Origin: Aedes albopictus
Lineage: Eukaryota > Arthropoda > Insecta > Diptera > Culicidae
Reading direction: 5' to 3'
Length of the DNA: 64,000 nucleotides
Assembly: GCF_035046485.1 (NCBI RefSeq)
Contig: NC_085137.1
Location: 40,417,155-40,481,154, forward strand
Shown: one piece after another, positions 9,778-18,379 of the stretch
How the letters are laid out: each line of letters starts with the position of its first letter
How positions within the stretch are numbered: position 1 is the stretch's first letter
Program-made: the position numbers and the translations under genes
Notes under the pieces: generated by a model
What the model was told of the DNA's origin: nothing
Database searches by the model: none
What the model saw: the letters and a program-made list of their open reading frames with translations, nothing else

Positions 9778-10631
9778 GGACTCTTTGGCGAGCGTTCGTG
9801 CGAGACAGTCGCAACTTTTCGTTCGTCCGGTTTGTCTCCCGATACTATCCAGTTCGGTGACTATTTTGCAAAGTGCTAGTTTTCCGAGTGATCAAGTGTA
9901 GAAGTGATTATCCCTAGTGGGACGAGTGCGGTTGGCTAGGCCACAAATTTTGCCGCAAAAGTTCGTTTGGTTTGAGTAAAGTTCACGTTTTTATTATATC
10001 ACGTGGCGCATTGTCCGATTATCGAGCACATCAGTGCAGCACCCTCCGCACACCGCGCCGCTCGCGCGGCCGTGATCGGCTTCTTCCAGTGAGTACCCAA
10101 GCTCATCGTCGTCGACAGCAGCAGCCCACCGAGAGAAGAGGGTTCATTCACAAATGTCATAACGCTAAAATTGGTCGTTTTCAACACCCACCCACCCCTT
10201 CGTAACACTGTTTATATGGGGAAAATTTTATTTTGTTCGAGCTGTAACACCACGAAGGATACCCACCCACCCCCTCCAGCGTTATGACATTTGCGAACAG
10301 ACCCAGAGCAGAGAGCGTTCAACCGCCGCACACGACGACGGGCGCTCAGCAGCAGCTCGCTTCCTCCCTGTGCGGGCCATCCGATCGCTTGGACCAGTCG
10401 TCGTCGAGCCTGTGGCTAAACAGAGTGCACAAAGATAAGTACATAAAGTTACCTCTCGTTGTTCCCCCTCTCCACTGACTCTTTGATTAGATTTAATTTG
10501 GTACATAAGCAGTTTTTTCTCACTTTTCCTGTAGCGTTAACTTTGTCCCTTGTTTTTTGATTATTTCTCGTCCCCGTGATAGTATTAGTTTAAGGTTTTT
10601 GAGTGCCCCGTGGTGGTAGTTAACTACCACA
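9778..10631 (+). promoter_or_regulatory. LINE 5' UTR with probable internal promoter
   Basis: The element begins ggactctttggcgagcgttc. The five bases AGACA at 9803-9807 fit the downstream promoter element consensus RGWYV. They lie 26-30 bases from the first base, close to the +28 to +32 spacing known from insect LINE internal promoters. A two-base shift in the real start would make it exact. The UTR also contains a 152-bp inverted-repeat module (separate entry) and GC-rich serine/arginine-like small frames that are not credible genes. Confidence 0.55.
10147..10298. repeat. Inverted-repeat module within the LINE 5' UTR
   Basis: Arms of 20 bp: ttcacaaatgtcataacgct at 10147-10166 and agcgttatgacatttgcgaa at 10279-10298, complementary except for one base. 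Inside them, caacacccacccacccctt and acccacccaccccct are repeated on the same strand. The pattern resembles a palindromic repeat scattered through mosquito DNA, whose relative here may be 53403-53560. It is either a MITE nested in the UTR or a captured structure now part of the element. Confidence 0.6.
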
Positions 10632-12086
10632 ATGGGCGATGATGACGATGGCGGGGGTACGTCGTACCGCATCAACGAAGCTTTGTTATTGGGATCGGAC
10701 TGCTCGAGCCAACAAGGCGATGTAAATGCTAATCCTTTTGTCTCCCCTCACCCTGGCGCTTCTGCAATGGACACCAACAGTAAATCTGTTTCGTCGTCCC
10801 CCCGCCTCAAGGCCTACCCTCCCGACTTTGGCGGGCCATATGTTGTTTTCTTCCGACCCAAAGGCAAACGTTTGAACACCGTTCAAATCAGCAAGGATCT
10901 GACTAAACGGTATTCTTCCGTTGTCTCCATTGACATGGTCGGTACAGCTAAGCTTCGAGTGACAGTAGGCGACCGAAAACACGCTAATGGGATTGTGGCC
11001 TGCGAGTTGTTTACACTTGAGTACTTCGTTTACCTACCGAGCGCGTCGATAGAGATTTCGGGGAAGGTCGCCGACGCATCTTTGACCTGCGAAACGATCA
11101 TGCAAGGCTGTGGTCGTTTCCATAACCCTTCTCTACCTCCTGTCCAGATACTGGATTGCCGGCAACTGCATTCGGTCTCCCAGGAGGGTGAGAAGAAGGT
11201 TTACACACCATCTGAAGAATTTTGTGTGACCTTCTCCGGATCTGCATTACCAGATCTGCTGACGATTGGCAAACTTCGGCTACCTGTGAGGCTGTATGTA
11301 CCGAAGGTAATGAATTGCATCAATTGCAAGCAGCTGGGCCACACCGCTCAGTACTGCAGCAATAAACCTCGCTGTGCAACATGCGGGGAGAGACATGTGG
11401 ACGGTGCGTGTAAAACGCCGCCCAAGTGTGTTTATTGTGGCAGCGACCGTCCACATGATCTGATTGATTGCCCAAGGTACATACAGCAGAAAAAACATCA
11501 AAAACGATCGTTGCAGCAGCGATCACGGCGAAGCTACGCCGAAATGCTGAAAAAAGCTGCCCCGACCGTTGAATCCCGTAACATCTACTCGTCTTTATCT
11601 CTCGATGATCAGGGCTCTGACTCTGAGGTCGGGGACGGGGTTCCCTTTGTTTTCAAGGGTGAAACGAGGAAACGGATGAGGCTCCAGAGACCCACCAAAA
11701 AACCTCGGAATCTGCCTAGCAGCGACCCCCAACCCACCATGACAAATTTCAAGAGTGGTAAGAAAGTCACAAAACGTTCCCCTCCGGGATTCAAAATCCA
11801 GGACGAACGAGACTTTCCATCACTCCCGGGAACATCTAAAATCCCAGATGTCCCACGTTTTTCGAATTCTCAACCGGAAAGACAGCATTCGGAGCACCAG
11901 GAGCAACCTCAGGGTGCGCCATTGTTTACGCTCTCTGGCATCATAGACATCATCCTCAGCTTCTTCAATGCTTCAGATTCCGTGAAGAACATTGTAAAAG
12001 GACTTCTTCCTTGTGTGACCCCTCTTTTGAAGCAGTTGGCTTCTAAAATGCCCCTCCTTGCGACAATCGTATCTTTCGATGGCTAA
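10632..12086 (+). CDS. LINE ORF1: nucleic-acid-binding gag-like protein with three CCHC zinc knuckles
   Basis: A 484-residue protein starting at ATG in a favourable context (caca before atggg). In LINEs of this group ORF1 coats element RNA and forms the ribonucleoprotein needed for target-primed reverse transcription. Three zinc knuckles are visible: C229-x2-C232-x4-H237-x4-C242; C248-x2-C251-x3-H255-x4-C260; C266-x2-C269-x5-H275-x4-C280. Before them, about residues 70-210 form the conserved region (landmarks RFHNPSLPPV, LDCRQLHSVSQEGEKKVYTP). After them comes a basic, serine-rich tail (KKHQKRSLQQRSRRSYAEML, about 287-306, then KKPRNLPSS). The C terminus (from about 430) is hydrophobic. The stop overlaps the ORF2 start, so ORF2 is probably made by reinitiation. 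No defect seen. Confidence 0.92.
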   Translation: MGDDDDGGGTSYRINEALLLGSDCSSQQGDVNANPFVSPHPGASAMDTNSKSVSSSPRLKAYPPDFGGPYVVFFRPKGKRLNTVQISKDLTKRYSSVVSIDMVGTAKLRVTVGDRKHANGIVACELFTLEYFVYLPSASIEISGKVADASLTCETIMQGCGRFHNPSLPPVQILDCRQLHSVSQEGEKKVYTPSEEFCVTFSGSALPDLLTIGKLRLPVRLYVPKVMNCINCKQLGHTAQYCSNKPRCATCGERHVDGACKTPPKCVYCGSDRPHDLIDCPRYIQQKKHQKRSLQQRSRRSYAEMLKKAAPTVESRNIYSSLSLDDQGSDSEVGDGVPFVFKGETRKRMRLQRPTKKPRNLPSSDPQPTMTNFKSGKKVTKRSPPGFKIQDERDFPSLPGTSKIPDVPRFSNSQPERQHSEHQEQPQGAPLFTLSGIIDIILSFFNASDSVKNIVKGLLPCVTPLLKQLASKMPLLATIVSFDG

Positions 12087-15000
12087 TTTAACCACCGAGG
12101 TCGAAGATACGATTTCGGTTCTACACTGGAACTGTCGTAGTATTACACCGAAATTAGACGTTTTTAAATTTTTAGTTAACAATTTACAATGCGATGTTTT
12201 TGCACTATCCGAAACATGGCTGACACCTGATGTAACCTTACCTTTTCCCGATTATAATATCATTCGCCTTGATCGATCCGACTCGTACGGAGGGGTGCTT
12301 CTAGGGATTAAGAAGCAGCACTCATTTTACAGAGTCGATTTTCATCCGATGACAGGCATTGAAGCCGTCGCATGTGAGGTGACTATCCGAGGTAAAACCC
12401 TCAGTGTTGCCTCCATATATCTTCCACCGAGAACTGCAATATCTCGCAGGGATCTCGCCCACATCTGCTCGGTTATGCCCGAGCCTCGGCTGCTCATGGG
12501 AGATTTCAACTCCCACGGTACAGGCTGGGGGGAACTGTACGATGACAGCCGTTCAACTTTGATATATGACCTTTGCGACGACTTCAACATGACAATTTTG
12601 AATACCGGAGAAGTTACACGAGTGGCACCTCCAGCTCAAGATGGCAGTCCTAGAAACAGCCGATTAGACCTCTCAATCTGTTCGAGCTCACTATCGCTGG
12701 AGTGTTCATGGAAGGTTATCCAGGATCCTCATGGTAGTGATCATCTGCCGATTGTTGTTTCTATTTCCAATGGGTCACATCAACCTCCATCTATCGACAT
12801 CGCCTACGATCTCACCAAGCACATTGACTGGGAGAAGTACGCAGAAGCAATTATCGACGGTGAGCAATCGGTAGAAGTCCTTCCACCGCGGGAAGAGTAT
12901 CGGTTTCTGTCCGAGCTGATCCTCAGTAGCGCGCTTCAGGCACAACGTCGACCAGTGCCAGGTCCGTTGGTTCGTAGGAAACCCCTGAATCCGTGGTGGG
13001 ATAGTGAGTGTACAGAAATCTATCGCGAGAAATCCGCGGCGTTCAAAGAGTTTCGGAAACGCGGTTCGGTCGAAAACTTCAAGCGGTTCGCTTCCCTTGA
13101 AAGCAAGTTCAAGAACTTGATCAAGGCGAAGAAAAGCGGTTACTGGCGTCGGTTCGTCGAGGGTTTGTCGCGCGAGACATCGATGAGAACTCTTTGGAAC
13201 GTCGGTAGAAGAATGCGTAACGCGTCGTCGGTCAACGAGGATCGAGAAAGCTCTCCTCTATGGATCCTCAAGTTCGCAAAAAAAGTTTGTCCAGATTCCG
13301 TGCCCGTGGAGCGAATAATTCGTGATGTTTCCGACGATAGGGACGACATGGATAGGCCGTTTTCAATGATTGAATTCTCACTTGCTCTTCTTTCATGTAA
13401 CAATTCCGCTCCAGGAATGGATCGAATCAAGTTCAACTTGCTTAAAAACCTCCCCGACGTCGCTAAGAGGCGCTTGTTGAACTTGTTCAATCATTTCATG
13501 GATAACAACATCGTTCCGGATGACTGGAGACAAGTGAGGGTGATAGCTGTTCAAAAACCCGGGAAACCCGCGTCGGATCATAATTCGTACCGTCCAATCG
13601 CGATGTTGTCTTGTCTACGGAAGCTGTTGGAGAAGATGGTTCTCTTTCGACTGGACAAATGGGTTGAATCGAATGGCATGTTGTCAGATACACAGTTCGG
13701 TTTCCGCAGAGGCAAATGGACGAACGACTGTCTTGCGTTGCTTTCTTCAGAAATTCAGCTTGCCTTTGCTCAAAAGCAGCAAATGGGCTCAGTGTTTTTG
13801 GATATTAAGGGGGCTTTTGATTCAGTTTGTGTCGATGTTCTTTCCGACAAACTACACGAAAGTGGCCTTTCACCAATTCTGAACAATTTTTTGTATAATT
13901 TGCTGTTTGAGAAGCAGATGAGTTTCGCTCATGGCGACTTGACAGTTTCACGAATTAGCTACATGGGCCTCCCCCAGGGTTCATGTCTAAGCCCCCTTCT
14001 TTACAACTTTTATGTTAGAGACATAGATGAATGTCTCATGGAAAACTGCACGTTAAGGCAGCTTGCGGATGACTGTGTTGTTTCTGTAACGGGATCAATA
14101 GCAGTCGATTTGCAAGGACCACTACAGGATACTTTGGACAATTTGTCTACTTGGGCTCTGAAGCTGGGTATCGAATTCTCTCCGGAGAAAACTGAGATGG
14201 TTGTCTTTTCTAAAAAACACAAACCGGCTAAGTTTCCGCTCGTTCTAATGGGTAAGACAATCACTCATAGCATGTCTTCACAATACCTCGGCATCTGGTT
14301 CGACTCCAAATGCACCTGGGGGAAGCACATTGTGTATCTGATACAGAAATGCCAAAAACGAATCAACTTTATGCGAACTATTACCGGAACATGGTGGGGA
14401 GCACACCCGGAAGATCTGATCAGGCTGTACCAAACAACCATTCTATCGGTTTTAGAATACGGTAGCTTCTGTTTTCAATCCGCGGCGAAAACACACTTGC
14501 TGAAGCTTCAACGGGTTCAGTACCGTTGCCTTCGGATCGCGTTAGGTTGCATGAACTCGACTCACACAATGAGTTTAGAGGTACTTGCTGGTGTACAGCC
14601 TCTGACAGACCGCTTTGCGGAGTTGTCGTTCCGGTTCCTCATCCGATGCGAGGTTCTGAATCCGTTAGTCATAGAAAACTTCGAAAAGCTGCTCGAACAG
14701 AATCCCCAAACTCGTTTTATGAGTGTGTACTACTGGTACATGACGCTGGAGGTAAGCCCATCTCCGGTAAACACCAATCGTGACAACTTCTCAGACTTCG
14801 ACAGCTCCTTTGTGGATTTTGATCTCTCTATGAGGGATGAGATCACCGGTATACCGGAATCTTTTCGTTCCATAGGTATTCCACAAATTTTTGCAAGTAA
14901 GTTCGGGCATGTTAGCGGGGCCAGACAGTTCTTCACAGATGGTTCCAAAACCGATGATTCGACTGGATTCGGTGTCTACAACGAATTTCATAGCGCCACC

Positions 15001-15774
15001 TTCATGCTTCAAAAGCCATGTTCGGTATACATTGCTGAGCTTGCGGCTATATACTACACCTTAGAGTACATTCGCACTCTTCCACCTGAGCACTACTTCA
15101 TTTTTACCGACAGTCTAAGCTCTCTGGAGGCTGTTCGGTCAATGAAACCGATGAAGCACTCAGCGTACTTCCTGAAAGGAATACGCCAAGTCTTGAGTGC
15201 TTTGTCCAAACGCTCATACATCATCACCATAGCTTGGGTCCCTTCACATTGTTCAATCCCCGGCAATGAGAAAGCGGACTCTCTGGCTAAGGTGGGCGCT
15301 AGCGAAGGCGATATTTACGAGCGTCAAATCGCCTTCGACGAATTTTTTGCATTGGCCCGTCAGGAGATTTTGATCAGCTGGCAACACAAATGGAGAGATG
15401 GAGAGATGGGTAGATGGTTGCACTCCATCATTCCACAGGTGTCGAAGAAGCCATGGTTCAAAGGGTTAGATTTAGGCCGCGATTTCATTCGTGTGATGTG
15501 TCGGTTGATGTCCAACCACTATTTGTTGAACGCACACACCTTCCGTATTGGGCTCTCAGAAAGCAATCTCTGTGTCTGTGGTGTGGCTTACCAGGATATC
15601 GAACATGTCGTGTGGGGATGCAATGAGTATCATGAGGTCAGATCTGAGCTGCATGAAATTCTCCGGGTCCGAGGAAAACAACGGAAACCCGTTAGAGAAG
15701 TGTTGGCAGGACTTGATTTGGAATACATGAACCTGATTTATCAGTTTTTGAAACGTGTTGATGTCAGAGTATGA
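12079..15774 (+). CDS. LINE ORF2: endonuclease, reverse transcriptase and RNase H polyprotein
   Basis: 1231 residues from the ATG at 12079. The frame is open 21 bases earlier only from a TTG, so the ATG inside ATGGCTAA, overlapping the ORF1 stop, is the better start. It nicks target DNA, copies element RNA and degrades the hybrid. Endonuclease (about 12-230): LHWNCRS with N18, SETW with E45, MGDFNS with D142 and N144, GSDHLPI with D221 and H222. Reverse transcriptase (about 440-760): FGFRRGKWTNDC, motif A FLDIKGAFDS (D575), GLPQGSCLSPLLYNFYV, motif C LADDC (D664, D665). RNase H (about 945-1075): FFTDGSK (D954), AELAA (E987), FTDSLSS (D1011), WVPSHCSIPGNEKADSLA (H1057, D1067). A C-terminal C1165-x-C1167-x8-H1176-x4-C1181 knuckle follows. 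All catalytic residues are present and the length is normal for the clade. Tryptophan in FRRGKW is unusual, where glycine is common. Confidence 0.95.
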   Translation: MANLTTEVEDTISVLHWNCRSITPKLDVFKFLVNNLQCDVFALSETWLTPDVTLPFPDYNIIRLDRSDSYGGVLLGIKKQHSFYRVDFHPMTGIEAVACEVTIRGKTLSVASIYLPPRTAISRRDLAHICSVMPEPRLLMGDFNSHGTGWGELYDDSRSTLIYDLCDDFNMTILNTGEVTRVAPPAQDGSPRNSRLDLSICSSSLSLECSWKVIQDPHGSDHLPIVVSISNGSHQPPSIDIAYDLTKHIDWEKYAEAIIDGEQSVEVLPPREEYRFLSELILSSALQAQRRPVPGPLVRRKPLNPWWDSECTEIYREKSAAFKEFRKRGSVENFKRFASLESKFKNLIKAKKSGYWRRFVEGLSRETSMRTLWNVGRRMRNASSVNEDRESSPLWILKFAKKVCPDSVPVERIIRDVSDDRDDMDRPFSMIEFSLALLSCNNSAPGMDRIKFNLLKNLPDVAKRRLLNLFNHFMDNNIVPDDWRQVRVIAVQKPGKPASDHNSYRPIAMLSCLRKLLEKMVLFRLDKWVESNGMLSDTQFGFRRGKWTNDCLALLSSEIQLAFAQKQQMGSVFLDIKGAFDSVCVDVLSDKLHESGLSPILNNFLYNLLFEKQMSFAHGDLTVSRISYMGLPQGSCLSPLLYNFYVRDIDECLMENCTLRQLADDCVVSVTGSIAVDLQGPLQDTLDNLSTWALKLGIEFSPEKTEMVVFSKKHKPAKFPLVLMGKTITHSMSSQYLGIWFDSKCTWGKHIVYLIQKCQKRINFMRTITGTWWGAHPEDLIRLYQTTILSVLEYGSFCFQSAAKTHLLKLQRVQYRCLRIALGCMNSTHTMSLEVLAGVQPLTDRFAELSFRFLIRCEVLNPLVIENFEKLLEQNPQTRFMSVYYWYMTLEVSPSPVNTNRDNFSDFDSSFVDFDLSMRDEITGIPESFRSIGIPQIFASKFGHVSGARQFFTDGSKTDDSTGFGVYNEFHSATFMLQKPCSVYIAELAAIYYTLEYIRTLPPEHYFIFTDSLSSLEAVRSMKPMKHSAYFLKGIRQVLSALSKRSYIITIAWVPSHCSIPGNEKADSLAKVGASEGDIYERQIAFDEFFALARQEILISWQHKWRDGEMGRWLHSIIPQVSKKPWFKGLDLGRDFIRVMCRLMSNHYLLNAHTFRIGLSESNLCVCGVAYQDIEHVVWGCNEYHEVRSELHEILRVRGKQRKPVREVLAGLDLEYMNLIYQFLKRVDVRV

Positions 15775-16178
15775 TGTAGTACCTTCCTTGTTTTCGTTGT
15801 CCGCCTTTTGGTTTTGTTGTTCGCCCCTGTCTGTCGTCACCCCCCTTCCGTTTGTCCTCTTCTTGTCGTTTTCTACCGATAAAGTCTTTTCTTTTTGGTT
15901 CCGTTACAGATATGGACAATTTGTCCCATCAATGTTTTAGTATAAGTTAGCAAATAATTTAGTTTTAAATCCATAAATCCCTCCTTCCCAATTTAATTTT
16001 TTTTTTCAATCCTTAACCTCGAAACAGCCGCGAGTACTTCGGCTTCCCAAACTAACATAGTTTTAAGGCAGTAATAAATTGTAAAATGTAAATTCATTGT
16101 AAAAACAAAAGATTTCGGCTCAGTTATGCCCATGTGGCGCCCGAGCCTTTCAAATAAACAAACAAGTAAAAAAAAATA
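15775..16178 (+). other. LINE 3' UTR and A-rich 3' end
   Basis: T-rich sequence follows the ORF2 stop, then a GC-richer section (about 16020-16150, cagccgcgagtacttcggct and catgtggcgcccgagcc), which is probably the part recognised by the reverse transcriptase. The end caaataaacaaacaagtaaa plus an A run abuts the downstream duplication. The full 3' end is present. Confidence 0.75.
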
Positions 16179-16191
16179 AATATTGTTGGGT

Positions 16192-16865
16192 ATAATACAA
16201 AGTAAGCAACGTTAGGCATAACTTATTGACGCAATTTGAACTTAGTATCACGCTATTTCATCCTTTGGATCATATTTAAGATATTTACAGCGCTTTTGAC
16301 GTTTCTCAATCAATATGGAATTTGAAAATGATCGCTAGACTGTCAATTTCGAAAGTAAAGGGTCTAAATTTGGTCACACTATTTTAGAATCTAAAGTTTA
16401 GATCATACAGTGAAGTTTTGCACACATTAGATCGGTCGGAATTACTAAGCGACATCACCAGTATGTTTACGTCCACGTAACGTCGAACATTGTTTTAATT
16501 TTGTGAAAATAATGGTGCAAAAACCTTTTTGTCAGCCGCTGCTAGCTCTGCAACGAACTAGCATTGTTACCTGTTTCAATTGATGCCAAAGAAAAGTGTT
16601 AATTCGGCAACGGCTTTGGCCGAGGCCAGCTTGGGCTCCCAAACATGGGGACCTCTTGGCGATTCTCCTGAAAACGTGTTCGGCACAAAAATTCCCAATT
16701 GGCATTCTAGGCTATAAAATTATGTTTGTCATGCAAGTTCTCAAATTCCGAAACAATAATCCAACCAGACGTCTCCCCCAGCCCGTTTGTTTGGAGCATC
16801 GTTTAAGCAGTTGATTGGACCAAGACAGGCTAGGAAAATAGGCACAACGAAAGAGAGTAGCCATA
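16192..16865. other. Non-coding stretch after the LINE
   Basis: AT-rich, no repeat of the 12-bp type and no supported gene. The open frame 16596-16814 has no recognisable domain. Confidence 0.4.
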
Positions 16866-18185
16866 GATATTTACAGCTGAGATTCCTCCAAAATGTCCTG
16901 CTGTGATTCCTTCAGGAATTTCTATGAGGATTACTACAGAAATTTTCTTTGAATGTTCCTAGTAATTCCTGTTCGAAATCACCTTGAGATTTCTTTAGGA
17001 GTTCTTGCTGGTATTACTCCAGGAATACTGCTGTAATTTATTCAGGAAATTTTGATAGAACCCACCAGAAAGTCATGCTGGGATCACTCAGGCAATTCCT
17101 GCTGTGGAAATCTTGGAGGAATCCCAAAAGCAACTACTGGAAAATCTCAGCTGAAAATGAATGAGAAACCCTAGCAAGAATTTCTAGTAGGAATATCTGC
17201 TGATACTTCAAGAGAGATTCCCATGGAGTCCTTGAAGAAACCTCTGGACTCCCGAGTCTGGAGTTATCGCAAGAGGAATTTCTATAGGAGTCCTTAGATG
17301 AATACCTGGAGGAATCCTTGGAAGAATATGTAAAGGAATCCTTGCAGAAACTTTTGAAGTTGTTCAACAAGAATATTAAGAGTGATCCTGTCAGGCATTT
17401 GTGGAACAATTCCAAGAGATAATCTCCAAAGATTTCTCTTGAATTGCCTACACAAAAGCCTGATAGGGTCCTCTGGAAATTCCTGCTGGGATTGCAGTAG
17501 CAATACCTTTAAGGACTACCTAGGGAGTCAACTTGAAGTTCCTCCAGGAGCTCCTCCTGTGATTTGTCCATGAATTTTTCCAAGAATTTCTCCTTGAATT
17601 CCTCTAGGGATTGTTCCAAAATTTTCTACAAAAGTTCCTCCTGAGGTTTGACTAAGAATAATTTCAAATTACTCTCTAAAAATTCTCCTGTTGTTGCTTC
17701 AGAGATTTTTCCAATGATTCCTCCAGAAATTCCCTTTGGGGTTCCTTCAGAAATGTTTGCAAGGAATCTTCGAAGAACTCTCCTGGCATTACCATTACAA
17801 ATTCTTGCCAAGACTTCTCCAGAAATTTGGTACTTCTACTGGGAATTCTCTTTACATTATTTTAGGAACTAATGATGGGGTTGCTTCTGGGCTGATTAAG
17901 ATTCTCTAGACATTTCTGGCAGGGATCATCCACTTTGTTTTTTTCTGGGTTTCCTACCTGCAGGAACCTCCACGAACTCCTGGAAGACTCTCAAGAGTAA
18001 TAATTGGAAATATTCCTGCTGAAAGTTCTTGAAAATATCAGCAAGAATTCCCAAAGTAATTTTAGTGAGAGTTCCTGAAGGAATTCCACCAGTAATTATT
18101 GGAATACAAAGAGCAATTCTAGAGGTTTTTTTGAATAAATCTCTGAGAGATTCATTGCAAGAATACCTATCAGATATCAGGTATC
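16866..18185. repeat. 12-bp degenerate repeat array with several orientation changes
   Basis: Orientation changes at least three times: TTCCTCC-type to about 17090 (gattcctccaaaatgtcctg), GGAGGAA-type to about 17350 (atacctggaggaatccttgg), TTCCTCC-type at about 17530-17830 (ccaagaatttctccttgaat), then GGA-type to about 18170. Units here are often extended with a ctgctg or tgctgg insertion, a sub-family not seen elsewhere in the window. Open frames are repeat artefacts. Confidence 0.6.
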
Positions 18186-18379
18186 AGTAGTTCCATAATC
18201 GGATTCACAGCTATCACAGGCAAATGAATCAGCTTGCTGAATATTGACCCAGAGTCGGCAGTGGCCAGTCCATGCTATGACCAGCATGCTGCAATTCTGC
18301 TTTGACAGATTTGTTAGATACTTTGCCACCCCTAGATGGCTCAGTACAATACAATTTTGTTTGACGACATGACTCCAAA

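Larger units (their letters stand above)
9765..16191 (+). mobile_element. Full-length I-clade non-LTR retrotransposon (LINE) with intact ORFs and perfect TSD
   Basis: Identical 13-bp direct repeats aatattgttgggt at 9765-9777 and 16179-16191 bound a 6401-bp element (9778-16178). The order is 5' UTR (854 bp), ORF1, ORF2 overlapping by 8 bases, 3' UTR of about 400 bp and an A-rich 3' end. ORF2 has an apurinic-type endonuclease, reverse transcriptase and RNase H, in the order found in the I clade and relatives. ORF1 has three zinc knuckles. Neither ORF has a stop or frameshift, and the duplications are identical, so the insertion is probably recent. The clade is judged from domain order and sequence style. 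Jockey is less likely because it lacks RNase H. Confidence 0.92.

Noticed and set aside
12058..12078. Start of LINE ORF2 at 12058
   Set aside because: The codon there is TTG; the first in-frame ATG is 12079, which also makes the typical overlap with the ORF1 stop.
13140..13490. Minus-strand ORFs inside the LINE
   Set aside because: They are shadows of ORF2, which has full domain evidence on the plus strand.
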